Assembly (NCBI GenBank): GCA_022826725.1
Contig: JAJDUF010000013.1
Location: 62,001 to 126,000 of the forward strand
From: Chloroflexota bacterium
GTDB taxonomy: Bacteria; Chloroflexota; UBA11872; UBA12225; JAJDUF01
Length of the DNA stretch: 64,000 nucleotides
Direction: 5' to 3'
Below the pieces are notes generated by a model. The model did not search any database. It had not been told where the DNA came from and saw only the letters and a list, made by a program, of their open reading frames with translations. Below, one piece after another: positions 9,074-17,658 of this stretch (position 1 is the first letter of the stretch; each line of letters begins with the position of its first letter). Position numbers and translations under genes: made by a program.

Positions 9074-11407
9074 TCACGTGGCCGGCGAGTCCGCTGCCGG
9101 CGGCATATCGGCCGACCCGGGTCCCACCTGCCGCGCCGGCCACCAGTTCCAGCGGCCGAGCAGCAGCACGATGCTCGGGACTAGCAGCGCCCGCACGACG
9201 AACGTATCGAGCAGTACACCCAGCATCACCGCAAAGCCCAGCTGCGCCAAGTCGCGCAGCGGCAGTGTCGTCAAGACCGAGAACGTGCCGGCCAGGATGA
9301 TGCCGGCCGAGGTGATGACCCCGCCGGTGCGGCTGATGGCCCGGCGAGTCCCCTCCACCAAGCCGGAGCGTCCCACCTCCTCACGCACGCGGGACATGAT
9401 GTAAATGTTGTAGTCCACCCCCAATGCCACCAAGAAAATGAACATCCAGACCACATTCCGGTTCCCGATCCCTTCGTGGCCGAGGACGTTCTGGAAGATC
9501 AGCGTGGACAATCCCAGCGTTGCCAGGAAGCTCAACAGTACGCTTATCACCAGATATACTGGCGCCACCAGACTGCGGAGCAACAGGGTCAAAATCACCC
9601 AGATGGCGACGATAACGATTGGGCCGACCACCTGGGCATCCCGCGTGACAGCGGTGCGACCATCGGCCTGCACTGCCGTCGCGCCACCGACAAGGACCGC
9701 CGCGCCGGCCAGATCGGTTGTCGCGATTGCACTCCGCGCCACGTCACGGAGACGACCGATTTGGTCCAGCGCCGGCACACTGTACGGATCGCCGTCGAGG
9801 ACGACCTCCAACTGCGCCGCGGTCCGATCCGGCGAGACAAAGCGTTGCCCAGCCAAGAGGGCCCGGAGGACCGCCTGCTGCTCCGGGGGTAGGTTGCCGG
9901 GCGGTGCGCCGCCCTGCAGTAGCGCCGGGGGTAGGCGTTCAACGACCGCCTGAAGCGTGGCGATATCAATCGGTAAGTCCATGCCCGTTGGCCGCGTGGG
10001 GCCACTCACCCGCAAGGCACCCGGCGCATCTTCCAAAGCCGCCGCCAGCGCCTCCAACGCCGCGAGATGCTGGAGAACATCACTGTCATCCGTCGTGACC
10101 ACGACCCGGGTCGGCGCCAGATCGCCAGCCGGGAAGCTTTGTTGCAGCAGCTCGAACCCACGCCGCGACTCGGTCGCGGCCGGCAGCGATTCCAGGAAGT
10201 TGAAGCTCGGCTTGAGCGTCGGCACCCCAAAGGACACCACGATCAGGAGCAGCACCGTAGTACCGAGCATGACGCCGGGGCGCCGGACAACCACCGTCGC
10301 CACACGGCTCCAGAAGGTACTCGCTTGGCCCGAACCTTGCTGCGGATTCAGCGGCCAGAACGCCGCCCGGCCGAACAACACGGCCAGGGCCGGGATCAGC
10401 GTCAGTGCGACTGCCAGCATGATAAAGATAGCGGCCGCCAGCATGGGGCCAAGCGTCCTGAACGAGCCTAAGGTCGCCAGCATGAGTGCTACCATCGCCA
10501 CCGCCGTGGTCCCGGCGCTGGAGGCGATAGCCGGTCCGACGTGGCGCATGGACTCGCGCATGGCGGCCCAGCGGGTCGGCTGCCGGCCCCATTCCTCGCG
10601 GTACCGGGCCACAATGAACAGCGTGAAGTCCGTACCGGCACCGAACATCAGCACGGACATCACTGCTGGTGTCTGTGCATTGAGGGGGAGGCCAAACTCA
10701 TCCGCCAGCAGCGCCGCCACCGACTGGGCGATGAGCAGTGCCCAGCCCACACAGAACAGCGGGAGGATGGCGAGTAGCGGCGACCGGTAAATGAGGAGGA
10801 GGATGACGAGCACGAGTGCCACGGTCGTCAGCGTGACTCGGAGGTCGACTTCATCGAATGCATGCACGATGTCGGTCGTGATGCCGGCCGGCCCGGTCAC
10901 GGCGACCTCCAAGGCGGTATCGGCGATGGCTGTCGCCGCTTGCTCCCGAATCCATCCCACGGCCTCATTGAACGACTCTGCGGGTGGAAAGGCGGTGATC
11001 GTCACGAAGAGCATCATCGTCCGGTCATCGGGAGCAACGAACGCCTCCTTGGCCTGGGGCGTCGAGAAAACCGAACGCACGAACCCGACAGCTTCGGGCG
11101 CAGCGTCGGAGCGCAGCACGCCGTCCAGCCGCTCCATGGCCGCCAACTCCGGCGGGGTGAGCGGTTGCGGGCTGTTGACCACGATGATGGCCATGATCCC
11201 CTCGCTCGTCGGAAACTTGTCGGCGATGACCTGGCCGGCGTGCAGGGACTCGGCGCCGGCCGGCAGAAAGTCCTCTTCTTCATTGGTTGTTACGTCACCC
11301 AACGCCGGCGCCACCGCCCGGATTGCGATGAGGACCACCAACCAAAACAGGACAATACAGGCGATCCCCTTCTTCGAGGCGGCGGTAGCGGCGAGGAACG
11401 AGAACAT
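9074..11407 (-). CDS. MMPL/RND-family transporter, copy 1
   Basis: A 777-aa inner-membrane transporter. It has the MMPL pattern: helix 1 (IACIVLFWLVVLIAIRAVAP), a periplasmic loop beginning ADFLPAGAES-like, five helices including GAGTDFTLFIVARYREE, a second helix at about residue 385, a second loop and five more helices including GVDYNIYIMSRVREE. Actinobacterial MmpL proteins export lipids; Chloroflexota homologues have unknown cargo. It is a close paralogue of the gene just upstream and shares near-identical motifs throughout. Ribosome binding site is GGGAAAGG. It is probably under the same TetR control or read through from copy 2. Confidence 0.9.
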   Translation of the reverse strand: MFSFLAATAASKKGIACIVLFWLVVLIAIRAVAPALGDVTTNEEEDFLPAGAESLHAGQVIADKFPTSEGIMAIIVVNSPQPLTPPELAAMERLDGVLRSDAAPEAVGFVRSVFSTPQAKEAFVAPDDRTMMLFVTITAFPPAESFNEAVGWIREQAATAIADTALEVAVTGPAGITTDIVHAFDEVDLRVTLTTVALVLVILLLIYRSPLLAILPLFCVGWALLIAQSVAALLADEFGLPLNAQTPAVMSVLMFGAGTDFTLFIVARYREEWGRQPTRWAAMRESMRHVGPAIASSAGTTAVAMVALMLATLGSFRTLGPMLAAAIFIMLAVALTLIPALAVLFGRAAFWPLNPQQGSGQASTFWSRVATVVVRRPGVMLGTTVLLLIVVSFGVPTLKPSFNFLESLPAATESRRGFELLQQSFPAGDLAPTRVVVTTDDSDVLQHLAALEALAAALEDAPGALRVSGPTRPTGMDLPIDIATLQAVVERLPPALLQGGAPPGNLPPEQQAVLRALLAGQRFVSPDRTAAQLEVVLDGDPYSVPALDQIGRLRDVARSAIATTDLAGAAVLVGGATAVQADGRTAVTRDAQVVGPIVIVAIWVILTLLLRSLVAPVYLVISVLLSFLATLGLSTLIFQNVLGHEGIGNRNVVWMFIFLVALGVDYNIYIMSRVREEVGRSGLVEGTRRAISRTGGVITSAGIILAGTFSVLTTLPLRDLAQLGFAVMLGVLLDTFVVRALLVPSIVLLLGRWNWWPARQVGPGSADMPPAADSPAT

Positions 11408-11736
11408 ACCTATTCAGCCTTTCCCAAACGAGTGCTGTTCGAGCGGCATAGTAGTGTATGTTCAGAGAGAGCGGCAAGGCGGGATGGCGAAACGGAAGCA
11501 GCACGCGGCCGGCGACACGAGGGCTATCGGCCCCGGTTCGCCTACTGGCTGAAAGGGGGAGTCCGCTGTCTCAGGACGGGCGAGGGAGGTTGCCAGGGAG
11601 ACGCTGGCCCCCCTACGCCCCCCCCCGCTGTGCGGGGGACGGGCGCAACATGTTGCGCCCCTACGACTTAACCCGTACCTGGCCTATCCAGGGGTGCGGG
11701 CCAGGTACGGGCACTATCCGACGCGGTGTGGAAGCG
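11408..11736. other. 329-bp gap between the two MMPL genes
   Basis: No coding region is supported. The part next to copy 1 (about 11427-11445) holds AACGA-n6-TTCGA, a possible decayed version of the palindromic operator seen before copy 2. The middle and right parts are GC-rich repeat sequence containing the 20-bp palindrome at 11641-11660 and poly-C/poly-G hairpin arms. Confidence 0.6.
11620..11667 (+). repeat. Dispersed GC-rich repeat with 20-bp palindrome
   Basis: The perfect palindrome GGGCGCAACATGTTGCGCCC occupies 11641-11660, is followed by CTACG, and is preceded by a C-run/G-run hairpin (CCCCGCTGTGCGGGGGAC). The same arrangement occurs in inverse orientation at 34713-34768. REP-like intergenic element. 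Confidence 0.75.
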
Positions 11737-14082
11737 TCACCCGGCCGATGCGCTGGCCGGCGCCTTTGCCGGTGGTGCTGCATCGGCCGAGTCCGCCGCC
11801 AAGCGCCGCGTCGGCCACCAGTTCCAGCGGCCGAGCAGCATCACAATGCTCGGCACCAACAACGCACGCACGACGAACGTATCGAGCAGAATACCCAGCA
11901 TCACCGCAAAGCCCAGTTGCACCAAGTCGCGCAGCGGCAGGCTGGCCAAGACCGAAAAGGTACCCGCCAGGATGATGCCGGCCGAGGTGATCACTCCACC
12001 GGTGCGGCTGATGGCATGACGAGTGCCCTCTACCAACCCTTTGCGGCCCACTTCCTCGCGCACGCGGGACATGATGTAGATGTTGTAATCCACGCCCAAC
12101 GCCACGAGGAAGATGAACATCCAGACCCCATTCTGGTACCCAACCCCGGAGTGGCCGAGGATGTTCTGGAAGATCATGCTCGACAGCCCTAACGCCGCCA
12201 GGAAGCTCAATAGTACGCTGATGACCAGATACGTCGGTGCCACCAGGCTGCGGAGCAGCAGCGCCAGGATCACCCAGATGGCGGCGATAACGATGGGACC
12301 CACTACCTGAGCATCCCGATTGACCGAGGCGCGGGTATCGGCCTGCGTGGCCGTCTGGCCACCGATGAGCACCTCCGTGCCGGCCAAATCGGTCGTCGCC
12401 ATGGCACTCTGCGCCACGTCGCGGAGACGCTCGATTTGATCTAGCGCCGGCACGCTGTAGGGATCACGGTCGAGCACGACCTCCAGCTGCGCCGTGGTCC
12501 GATCCGGCGAGACAAAGCGTTGTCCGGCAAAGAGGATACCAAGGACCGCCTGCTGCTCCGGGGGCAGATTGCGCGGCGGTGGACCGCCTTCCCAGACCTC
12601 CCTGGGTAAGCTGCTAATGCCGGCTTGGAGCGCCTCGGCGCCGAGTGGGAGGGCTGCACCGAATGGCCGCGTCGGACCACTCACCCGCAGGACCGTCGGC
12701 TCAGTTTCCAGGGCCGCCGCCAGGGCATCGAGGGCCACGAGATGCTGGTAGACGTTCCCGTCATCGGTCGTGACCACGACCTGAGTCGGCGCCAGCTCGC
12801 CGGCCGGGAAGCTCCGTTGCAGCATTTCGAACCCGCGCCGCGAGTCGGTGTCGGAGGGGAAGCCCTCCAGGAAGTTGAAGCTGGGCTTGATCGTCGGTAC
12901 ACCGAGGGTGCCCACAATCAAGATCACTACGGTAGTACCGAGCACCACACCGGGGCGGCGCGTAACCACCGCGGCCACGCGGCTCCAGAAGGTACTCGCT
13001 TGGCCCGAACCTTGCTGCGGGTTCATGGGCCAGAACGCCGCCCGGCCGAGCAACACGGCCAGGGCCGGGATCAGCGTCAGCCCGACCAGCAGCATGATGA
13101 AGATGGCCGCCGCCAACATGGGGCCAAGCGCCTTGAAGGAGCCGTAGGTCGCCAACAAGAGTGCCACCATCGCTACCATCGTAGTGCCGGCGCTGGAGGC
13201 GATGGCCGGTCCGACCTGGCTCATGGCCACCCGGATGGCTGCCCAGCGGGTCGGCTGCCGACCCCATTCCTCACGGTACCGCGCCACAATGAACAGCGTG
13301 AAGTCCGTGCCGGCGCCGAACATCAGCACGGACATCACTCCCGTCGTCTGCCCGTTCAACGGGAGGCCGAACTGGTCCGCCAACAATGCCGCCACGGACT
13401 GGGCGATGAGCAGCGCCCAACTCACACAGACGATGGGCAGGATGGCGAGCAGCGGCGACCGATAGACGGCGAGGAGGATCACAAGCACGAGAATCACGGT
13501 GGTGAGCGTGATCCGGAAGTCAATGCCCTGGAACACCCGCGCGGCGTCGGTCGAGATGCCGGCCGGCCCGGTCACGGCAGCATCCAAGCCGGTGCCGGCG
13601 ATGGCTTGCTCGGCCTGCTCCCGAATCCAGTCTACGGCCTCGCTGAAAGTCTCCTCCGACGGGGAGCCAACGATTGTCAAGAAGAGCATCATCGTCCGGT
13701 CGTCAGGGGCGACGAACGCCTCCTTAGCCTGGGGTGCCGAGAACACCGAACGGACGGATGCAATCGGGTCCGGTGCGGTCTCGGAGCGCAGTACGCCGTC
13801 CAGCCGCTCAATGGCCGCCAACTCCTGCGAGGTGAACGGCTGCGGGCCGCTGACCACGAGGATGGCCGGAATGCCCTCGGTCGCCGGGAACTTGTCGGCG
13901 ATGACTTGGATGGCCTGCAGCGACTCGGCACCGGCCGGCAGAAAGTCCGCTTGCTCGTTGGTGGTGACCTCTTCCAACGACGGTGCCACCACCTGCATAA
14001 CAACGGCTACGGCCAGCCAAAATAGAATGATGCCCGTGATACCCTTCTTCGAGGCGACACCGGCGGCGAGAAGCGAGAACAT
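11737..14082 (-). CDS. MMPL/RND-family transporter, copy 2
   Basis: A 781-aa paralogue of the adjacent downstream transporter, with the same two-lobe layout: first helix ITGIILFWLAVAVVMQVVAP, GAGTDFTLFIVARYREE in the first helical bundle and GVDYNIYIMSRVREE in the second. The two proteins look roughly three-quarters identical by eye, so a tandem duplication is likely. Ribosome binding site GGAAAGG lies ten bases before the ATG. An extended -10 motif at 14119-14127 and a perfect 14-bp palindrome at 14100-14113 lie just upstream, pointing to repression by the divergent TetR protein. Cargo is unknown; lipids, siderophores or hydrophobic toxins are the family's usual range. Confidence 0.9.
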   Translation of the reverse strand: MFSLLAAGVASKKGITGIILFWLAVAVVMQVVAPSLEEVTTNEQADFLPAGAESLQAIQVIADKFPATEGIPAILVVSGPQPFTSQELAAIERLDGVLRSETAPDPIASVRSVFSAPQAKEAFVAPDDRTMMLFLTIVGSPSEETFSEAVDWIREQAEQAIAGTGLDAAVTGPAGISTDAARVFQGIDFRITLTTVILVLVILLAVYRSPLLAILPIVCVSWALLIAQSVAALLADQFGLPLNGQTTGVMSVLMFGAGTDFTLFIVARYREEWGRQPTRWAAIRVAMSQVGPAIASSAGTTMVAMVALLLATYGSFKALGPMLAAAIFIMLLVGLTLIPALAVLLGRAAFWPMNPQQGSGQASTFWSRVAAVVTRRPGVVLGTTVVILIVGTLGVPTIKPSFNFLEGFPSDTDSRRGFEMLQRSFPAGELAPTQVVVTTDDGNVYQHLVALDALAAALETEPTVLRVSGPTRPFGAALPLGAEALQAGISSLPREVWEGGPPPRNLPPEQQAVLGILFAGQRFVSPDRTTAQLEVVLDRDPYSVPALDQIERLRDVAQSAMATTDLAGTEVLIGGQTATQADTRASVNRDAQVVGPIVIAAIWVILALLLRSLVAPTYLVISVLLSFLAALGLSSMIFQNILGHSGVGYQNGVWMFIFLVALGVDYNIYIMSRVREEVGRKGLVEGTRHAISRTGGVITSAGIILAGTFSVLASLPLRDLVQLGFAVMLGILLDTFVVRALLVPSIVMLLGRWNWWPTRRLAADSADAAPPAKAPASASAG

Positions 14083-14099
14083 AGTGAGATAGCCTTTCC

Positions 14100-14113
14100 A
14101 ACGAACGTTCGTT
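14100..14113. promoter_or_regulatory. Probable TetR operator, 14-bp perfect palindrome
   Basis: AACGAACGTTCGTT is a perfect inverted repeat. It lies between the proposed -10 of the MMPL copy 2 gene and its start codon, 18 bases upstream of that ATG, and on the other side of the gap from the tetR-like gene at 14232. Position and symmetry suit steric blocking of transcription. Confidence 0.65.
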
Positions 14114-14118
14114 AGGCT

Positions 14119-14127
14119 AGTGTAGCA
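14119..14127 (-). promoter_or_regulatory. Extended -10 promoter of MMPL copy 2
   Basis: Minus-strand TGCTACACT, with TTCCCA 17 bases further upstream as a weak -35. The start codon is 37 bases away and the palindromic operator overlaps the expected transcription start. Confidence 0.5.
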
Positions 14128-14231
14128 TGTCCTAGACTTGGTGGGAAGCCGGAAATCAGCGAGACTAAATTACAGTACACCAAGCGTAGACGGCCAAGGG
14201 CGGCGCGCGCTGCGGGAGCCGGAGGTGCCCA

Positions 14232-14879
14232 ATGACAAGAGAACCACGTAGACCCACCAGGCACCACCAAGAGCAACGCCAGCGCGTCTTGGATGCAGCC
14301 ACGGCCCTCTTTGCCGAGCACGGCTACGAGGCCACCGGCATGCGCGCTATCGCCGACGCGGTGGGCATCCGCCCCGCTTCGCTCTACCACTACTTCCCCA
14401 GCAAGGAAGCCCTCCTCGGGGCGCTCTTCACCGCCGCCGCCGCCGGACCACAGCGCGGCGTGAGCCAGTTGAGTGGCAACGCAACCCTACGGGAAGTGCT
14501 CTTCGCGGCCGGCCATGGGTTCATGACGGGAGTCGCCGAACTGCGATCAAAGCAGCTGCTGGGGGTCCTATTCCTGGCGGCTCACCAGCGATCGGACTGG
14601 GGGCAGAAGTATCTGACTGAACTGTCTGACCCAGCGCAAGAGGGGCTGGCGGCCGCCATCGAGCGCGTGCTACCGGATTCAGCGCGGCAACACGTACAGC
14701 CGCTATGGCTTGCCAAGCAGCTCATGGGCGCGCTGCTCTATTTTGTCCTCCACGAGGAAGTCATCCGCAGGAAAGAACGAAACGATCCCGACCGTGAGGC
14801 GTATCTACGCCAGTTGGTCAACATCATAGCCGGCGGCGTGGAGCAGGTCGCCGAGTCCGCACCATCCGATGAGCAATAG
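14232..14879 (+). CDS. TetR-family transcriptional regulator
   Basis: A 215-aa repressor. The N-terminal TetR helix-turn-helix spans about residues 15-62: RQRVLDAATALFAEHGYEAT then MRAIADAVGIRPASLYHYFPSKEALL, a textbook match. The remaining ~150 residues form the ligand-binding domain, with no recognisable ligand signature. It is divergent from the MMPL pair, with one palindromic operator candidate in between, so autoregulation plus control of the exporters is likely. A GGAGG sits about six bases before the ATG. Confidence 0.9.
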   Translation: MTREPRRPTRHHQEQRQRVLDAATALFAEHGYEATGMRAIADAVGIRPASLYHYFPSKEALLGALFTAAAAGPQRGVSQLSGNATLREVLFAAGHGFMTGVAELRSKQLLGVLFLAAHQRSDWGQKYLTELSDPAQEGLAAAIERVLPDSARQHVQPLWLAKQLMGALLYFVLHEEVIRRKERNDPDREAYLRQLVNIIAGGVEQVAESAPSDEQ

Positions 14880-14916
14880 GATGGTGTAGACGTAGCGGGC
14901 CAAGTGAGAGGGTGGC

Positions 14917-15624
14917 ATGGTGCAACACATCCTGATCGTCGAGGACGAGCCGGACCTGGTCAGGATGCTCGAATACAACCTCCGGCGCGAGGGCTATCAG
15001 ACCCGGAGTGCCTACTCCGGGCAGGCCGCGCTGGAGCTTGTGGCCAGCGGCCCGGTTCCGGACCTCATTCTCCTCGACCTAATGCTCCCGGATATGCCGG
15101 GCACCGAGGTCTGCCGGCAGTTGCGGATGGACGAGCGGACGCGCTCCGTGCTCATCGTGATGCTCACCGCCAAATCGCAGGAAACCGATCGGGTCGTGGG
15201 GTTCGAGCTTGGCGCCGACGACTACGTGGTCAAACCGTTCAGCATCCGCGAGCTATTGCTGCGTATCCGCGCCATCCTGCGCCGCACCCACACGGCGGCA
15301 CCGCCGCCAGCCAGCGAGATGGTGTTCGACCGCCTGCGGGTGGACGGTGTCGAGCACCGCGCCTGGCTTGATGACGAGGAGTTGCGCCTGACCGCGCTGG
15401 AGTTCAAGCTGCTGTCCACGTTCGTCGCGCGCCGCGGCCGCGCGCAGACTCGGGACGCGCTCCTAGCCGACGTGTGGGGTATTGACGCCGCCGTCACGAC
15501 GCGCACGGTAGATACCCACGTCAAGCGCCTGCGCGAGAAGCTCGGGCCGGCCGGCCGGTACATCGAGACAATCCGCGGCGTGGGCTATCGCTTTCGATCC
15601 CGGCCGGAGGGAGCAGAGTCTTGA
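14917..15624 (+). CDS. phoB: Phosphate-regulon response regulator PhoB
   Basis: A 235-aa OmpR/PhoB-type regulator. The receiver has VEDEPDLV (acidic pocket), LILLDLMLPDMPG (phosphoacceptor Asp near residue 54), MLTAKS and DDYVVKPFS (conserved Lys). The C-terminal winged helix has LTALEFKLLSTFVAR and TRTVDTHVKRLREKL followed by IETIRGVGYRFR. Its stop overlaps the kinase start by four bases. Nearby pstSCAB-phoU and the Pho-box array before pstS support PhoB rather than another OmpR-type regulator. It would bind that array when phosphate is scarce. Confidence 0.85.
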   Translation: MVQHILIVEDEPDLVRMLEYNLRREGYQTRSAYSGQAALELVASGPVPDLILLDLMLPDMPGTEVCRQLRMDERTRSVLIVMLTAKSQETDRVVGFELGADDYVVKPFSIRELLLRIRAILRRTHTAAPPPASEMVFDRLRVDGVEHRAWLDDEELRLTALEFKLLSTFVARRGRAQTRDALLADVWGIDAAVTTRTVDTHVKRLREKLGPAGRYIETIRGVGYRFRSRPEGAES

Positions 15625-17375
15625 GCCTCGGCGTCCGGGGACGCTTGTTCGTGGTCTCCGTCGCTCTGATCCTCGTTGTCGGCCTGACCAGTGGTGCCTA
15701 CCTCGAAAACCAGCTACGCCGGCTGCTGATGGCCAGAATCGAAACGGAGCTACACCGGCACGCGCTCACCGCTCGTGAGCTGTTTCGGTCGCTCAACGAC
15801 TGGTCTACACCAGCGACGATTGACCCCCTGGCCGACCGATTGAGCCAGGCGGCCAGCGCACGGGTGACCGTGATCGCCCAAAACGGCACCGTCCTCGGCG
15901 ATTCTGCGCTCACCGTCGAGCAGGTCCGGCAGCTCGATAACCACGGCAGTCGTCCGGAGGTGGTGGCCGCACTAGCCAGCGGGCGCGGCGTCGCCCGCCG
16001 CTTTAGCGCCACACTCCGCACCGACATGCTTTACGTCGCCGTGCCCTTGGCGCGAGGGGATGCGCTGGCGGTAGTACGCGCGGCCACGCCGCTCGATGAA
16101 ATCGAGCCGGTTGTCAACCAGCTCCGCGTGCTGCTCGGCGTGGCCGGGCTGCTGGGGCTGGCGATTGCCGTCTTCATGAGCGGCCTCGCCTCGCACTTTC
16201 TGTCGCGCACGCTGCGGTCGCTCGTGGAGCGCGCGAGCGCCATGGCCGCGGGCGCACGCCAGCAGCGGATTGCCGTTGCGACCACTGATGAGATTGGCGG
16301 CCTGGCCGGCTCACTCAATCGCATGGCCGAAGACTTGGAGCAAGCCGTGACCACGCTGGCGACCGAGCGCGACCGCTTTGCGGCGGTGCTCGAAGGGCTT
16401 GCCGACGCGATCCTGGCGCTGGACGCCGAGCAGCGCATCATCCTCGTCAATCGCGCCGCGCTCACGCTGCTGGACTTGACGGAGCCGCCCCTGGGCCGGA
16501 CCCTGCTGGAGACCATCCGGGTGCCGGTCCTGCAAGACCTGGTCGCGCAGGCCCAGGACGGTACGCCGTCAACAACCGAATTCGACCTACCGACAGCGAC
16601 CACGCGGCGCGTGCTCGCCAGCGTCACGCCTCAGCAGCTGACCGGCAGCAGCGTCATCGTGCTGCACGACGTGACCGAGCTACGCCGCCTCGAAACGATC
16701 CGCCGCGATTTCGTGACCAACGTCTCGCACGAGCTTCGCACGCCGGTGAGCGTCATCCGCGCCAATGCTGAAACCCTGCTCCTCAGTCCCCTGGAGGATG
16801 CGGCAGAGACCCGGGAGTTTCTCGAGGCGCTGCTCCGGCAGGCAGATCGCCTCGCCCGCATCGTCGCCGACCTGCTTGAGCTTGCCCAGATCGAGGCCGA
16901 GCAATATCAACTGCACCTCGAACCGGTACTGATCGCGCCGGCGGTGCAGCGGGCGCTGGAGGTCGTTGACCAGGACCGGAAGGCGAAAGGCCTCTCCGTG
17001 GATCTCGCCGTGCCGCCGGGCCTCAGTGCCCAGGCGGATGCCGACGCGCTCGATCAGATCATCCTCAACCTACTGGATAACGCAGTCAAGTACATGCTCG
17101 CGGACGGGCACCTTGCCATTCGCGGGAGCGTTGAGCCGGGACACGTCCGTATTGAGGTGGCGGACGACGGCCCGGGCATCGCTCCCCATAACCGGGACCG
17201 TATCTTCGAGCGCTTCTACCGCGTGGACACCGGCCGTTCGCGGCACGAAGGCGGCACCGGTCTCGGCCTAGCCATCGTCAAGCACCTCGTGCTCGCCATG
17301 CACGGCGAGGTAGGCGTAGAGGCCGCCACACCGCGCGGCTCGATCTTCTGGGTCACGCTCCCCCTCCCCACGTAA
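15621..17375 (+). CDS. phoR: Phosphate-regulon sensor histidine kinase PhoR
   Basis: A 584-aa membrane sensor kinase. TTG start inside the phoB stop, with GGAGGGAG upstream. Layout: TM helix near residues 8-28, extracytoplasmic domain to about 165, second TM (LLGVAGLLGLAIAVFMSGLA), HAMP about 190-245, PAS-like domain about 255-345 (LEGLADAILALDAEQRIILV), HisKA with phosphoacceptor His near residue 370 (NVSHELRTPVSVI), then HATPase with NLLDNAVKYM, ADDGPGIAP and GGTGLGLAIVKHL. The periplasmic plus HAMP plus PAS order is that of Gram-positive/Chloroflexota PhoR-type kinases, longer than the E. coli enzyme. Confidence 0.85.
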   Translation: MSLGVRGRLFVVSVALILVVGLTSGAYLENQLRRLLMARIETELHRHALTARELFRSLNDWSTPATIDPLADRLSQAASARVTVIAQNGTVLGDSALTVEQVRQLDNHGSRPEVVAALASGRGVARRFSATLRTDMLYVAVPLARGDALAVVRAATPLDEIEPVVNQLRVLLGVAGLLGLAIAVFMSGLASHFLSRTLRSLVERASAMAAGARQQRIAVATTDEIGGLAGSLNRMAEDLEQAVTTLATERDRFAAVLEGLADAILALDAEQRIILVNRAALTLLDLTEPPLGRTLLETIRVPVLQDLVAQAQDGTPSTTEFDLPTATTRRVLASVTPQQLTGSSVIVLHDVTELRRLETIRRDFVTNVSHELRTPVSVIRANAETLLLSPLEDAAETREFLEALLRQADRLARIVADLLELAQIEAEQYQLHLEPVLIAPAVQRALEVVDQDRKAKGLSVDLAVPPGLSAQADADALDQIILNLLDNAVKYMLADGHLAIRGSVEPGHVRIEVADDGPGIAPHNRDRIFERFYRVDTGRSRHEGGTGLGLAIVKHLVLAMHGEVGVEAATPRGSIFWVTLPLPT

Positions 17376-17410
17376 CCCGCGGCCGCTTCCCTTGTGAGCA
17401 GACCTACCCT

Positions 17411-17505
17411 CGTCCCCCCGCCGCAGCGGGGGGACCATAGGGGGGCTACATCCCACGACCCGATTAAGTGAGCAACTTTCATCTAGGGAAGAGGCCGGGG
17501 GGTAG
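17411..17505 (+). repeat. Long intergenic repeat, copy A
   Basis: Positions 17411-17456 are identical to 44387-44432, and homology continues with mismatches to about 17505 (GATTAAGT, TTTCAT, GGGGGTAGGT). The core hairpin CCCCCCGC-CGCA-GCGGGGGG is at 17414-17433. The rest of the 17376-17658 gap has further GC-rich arms and a possible weak Pho-box pair at 17623-17638. Confidence 0.8.
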
Positions 17506-17658
17506 GTCCAAACCGCCTCTACACAAAAAACCTACCCCTGTCAGGGCCGGGGGTGAGGTAAGGGGTTGATAAAGGAGACCGCCGAGCCAATATGGCCCCT
17601 ACAGGAGTGGCGCGCAGCACACTTACACATTGCGTCACCCGGACAGGAGGCCTAGACG

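Noticed and set aside
12625..14025. 466-codon open frame opposite MMPL copy 2
   Set aside because: Antisense shadow of the transporter gene. A matching shadow opposite copy 1 has the same repetitive Arg/His/Gly character, which follows from the duplication and not from coding.
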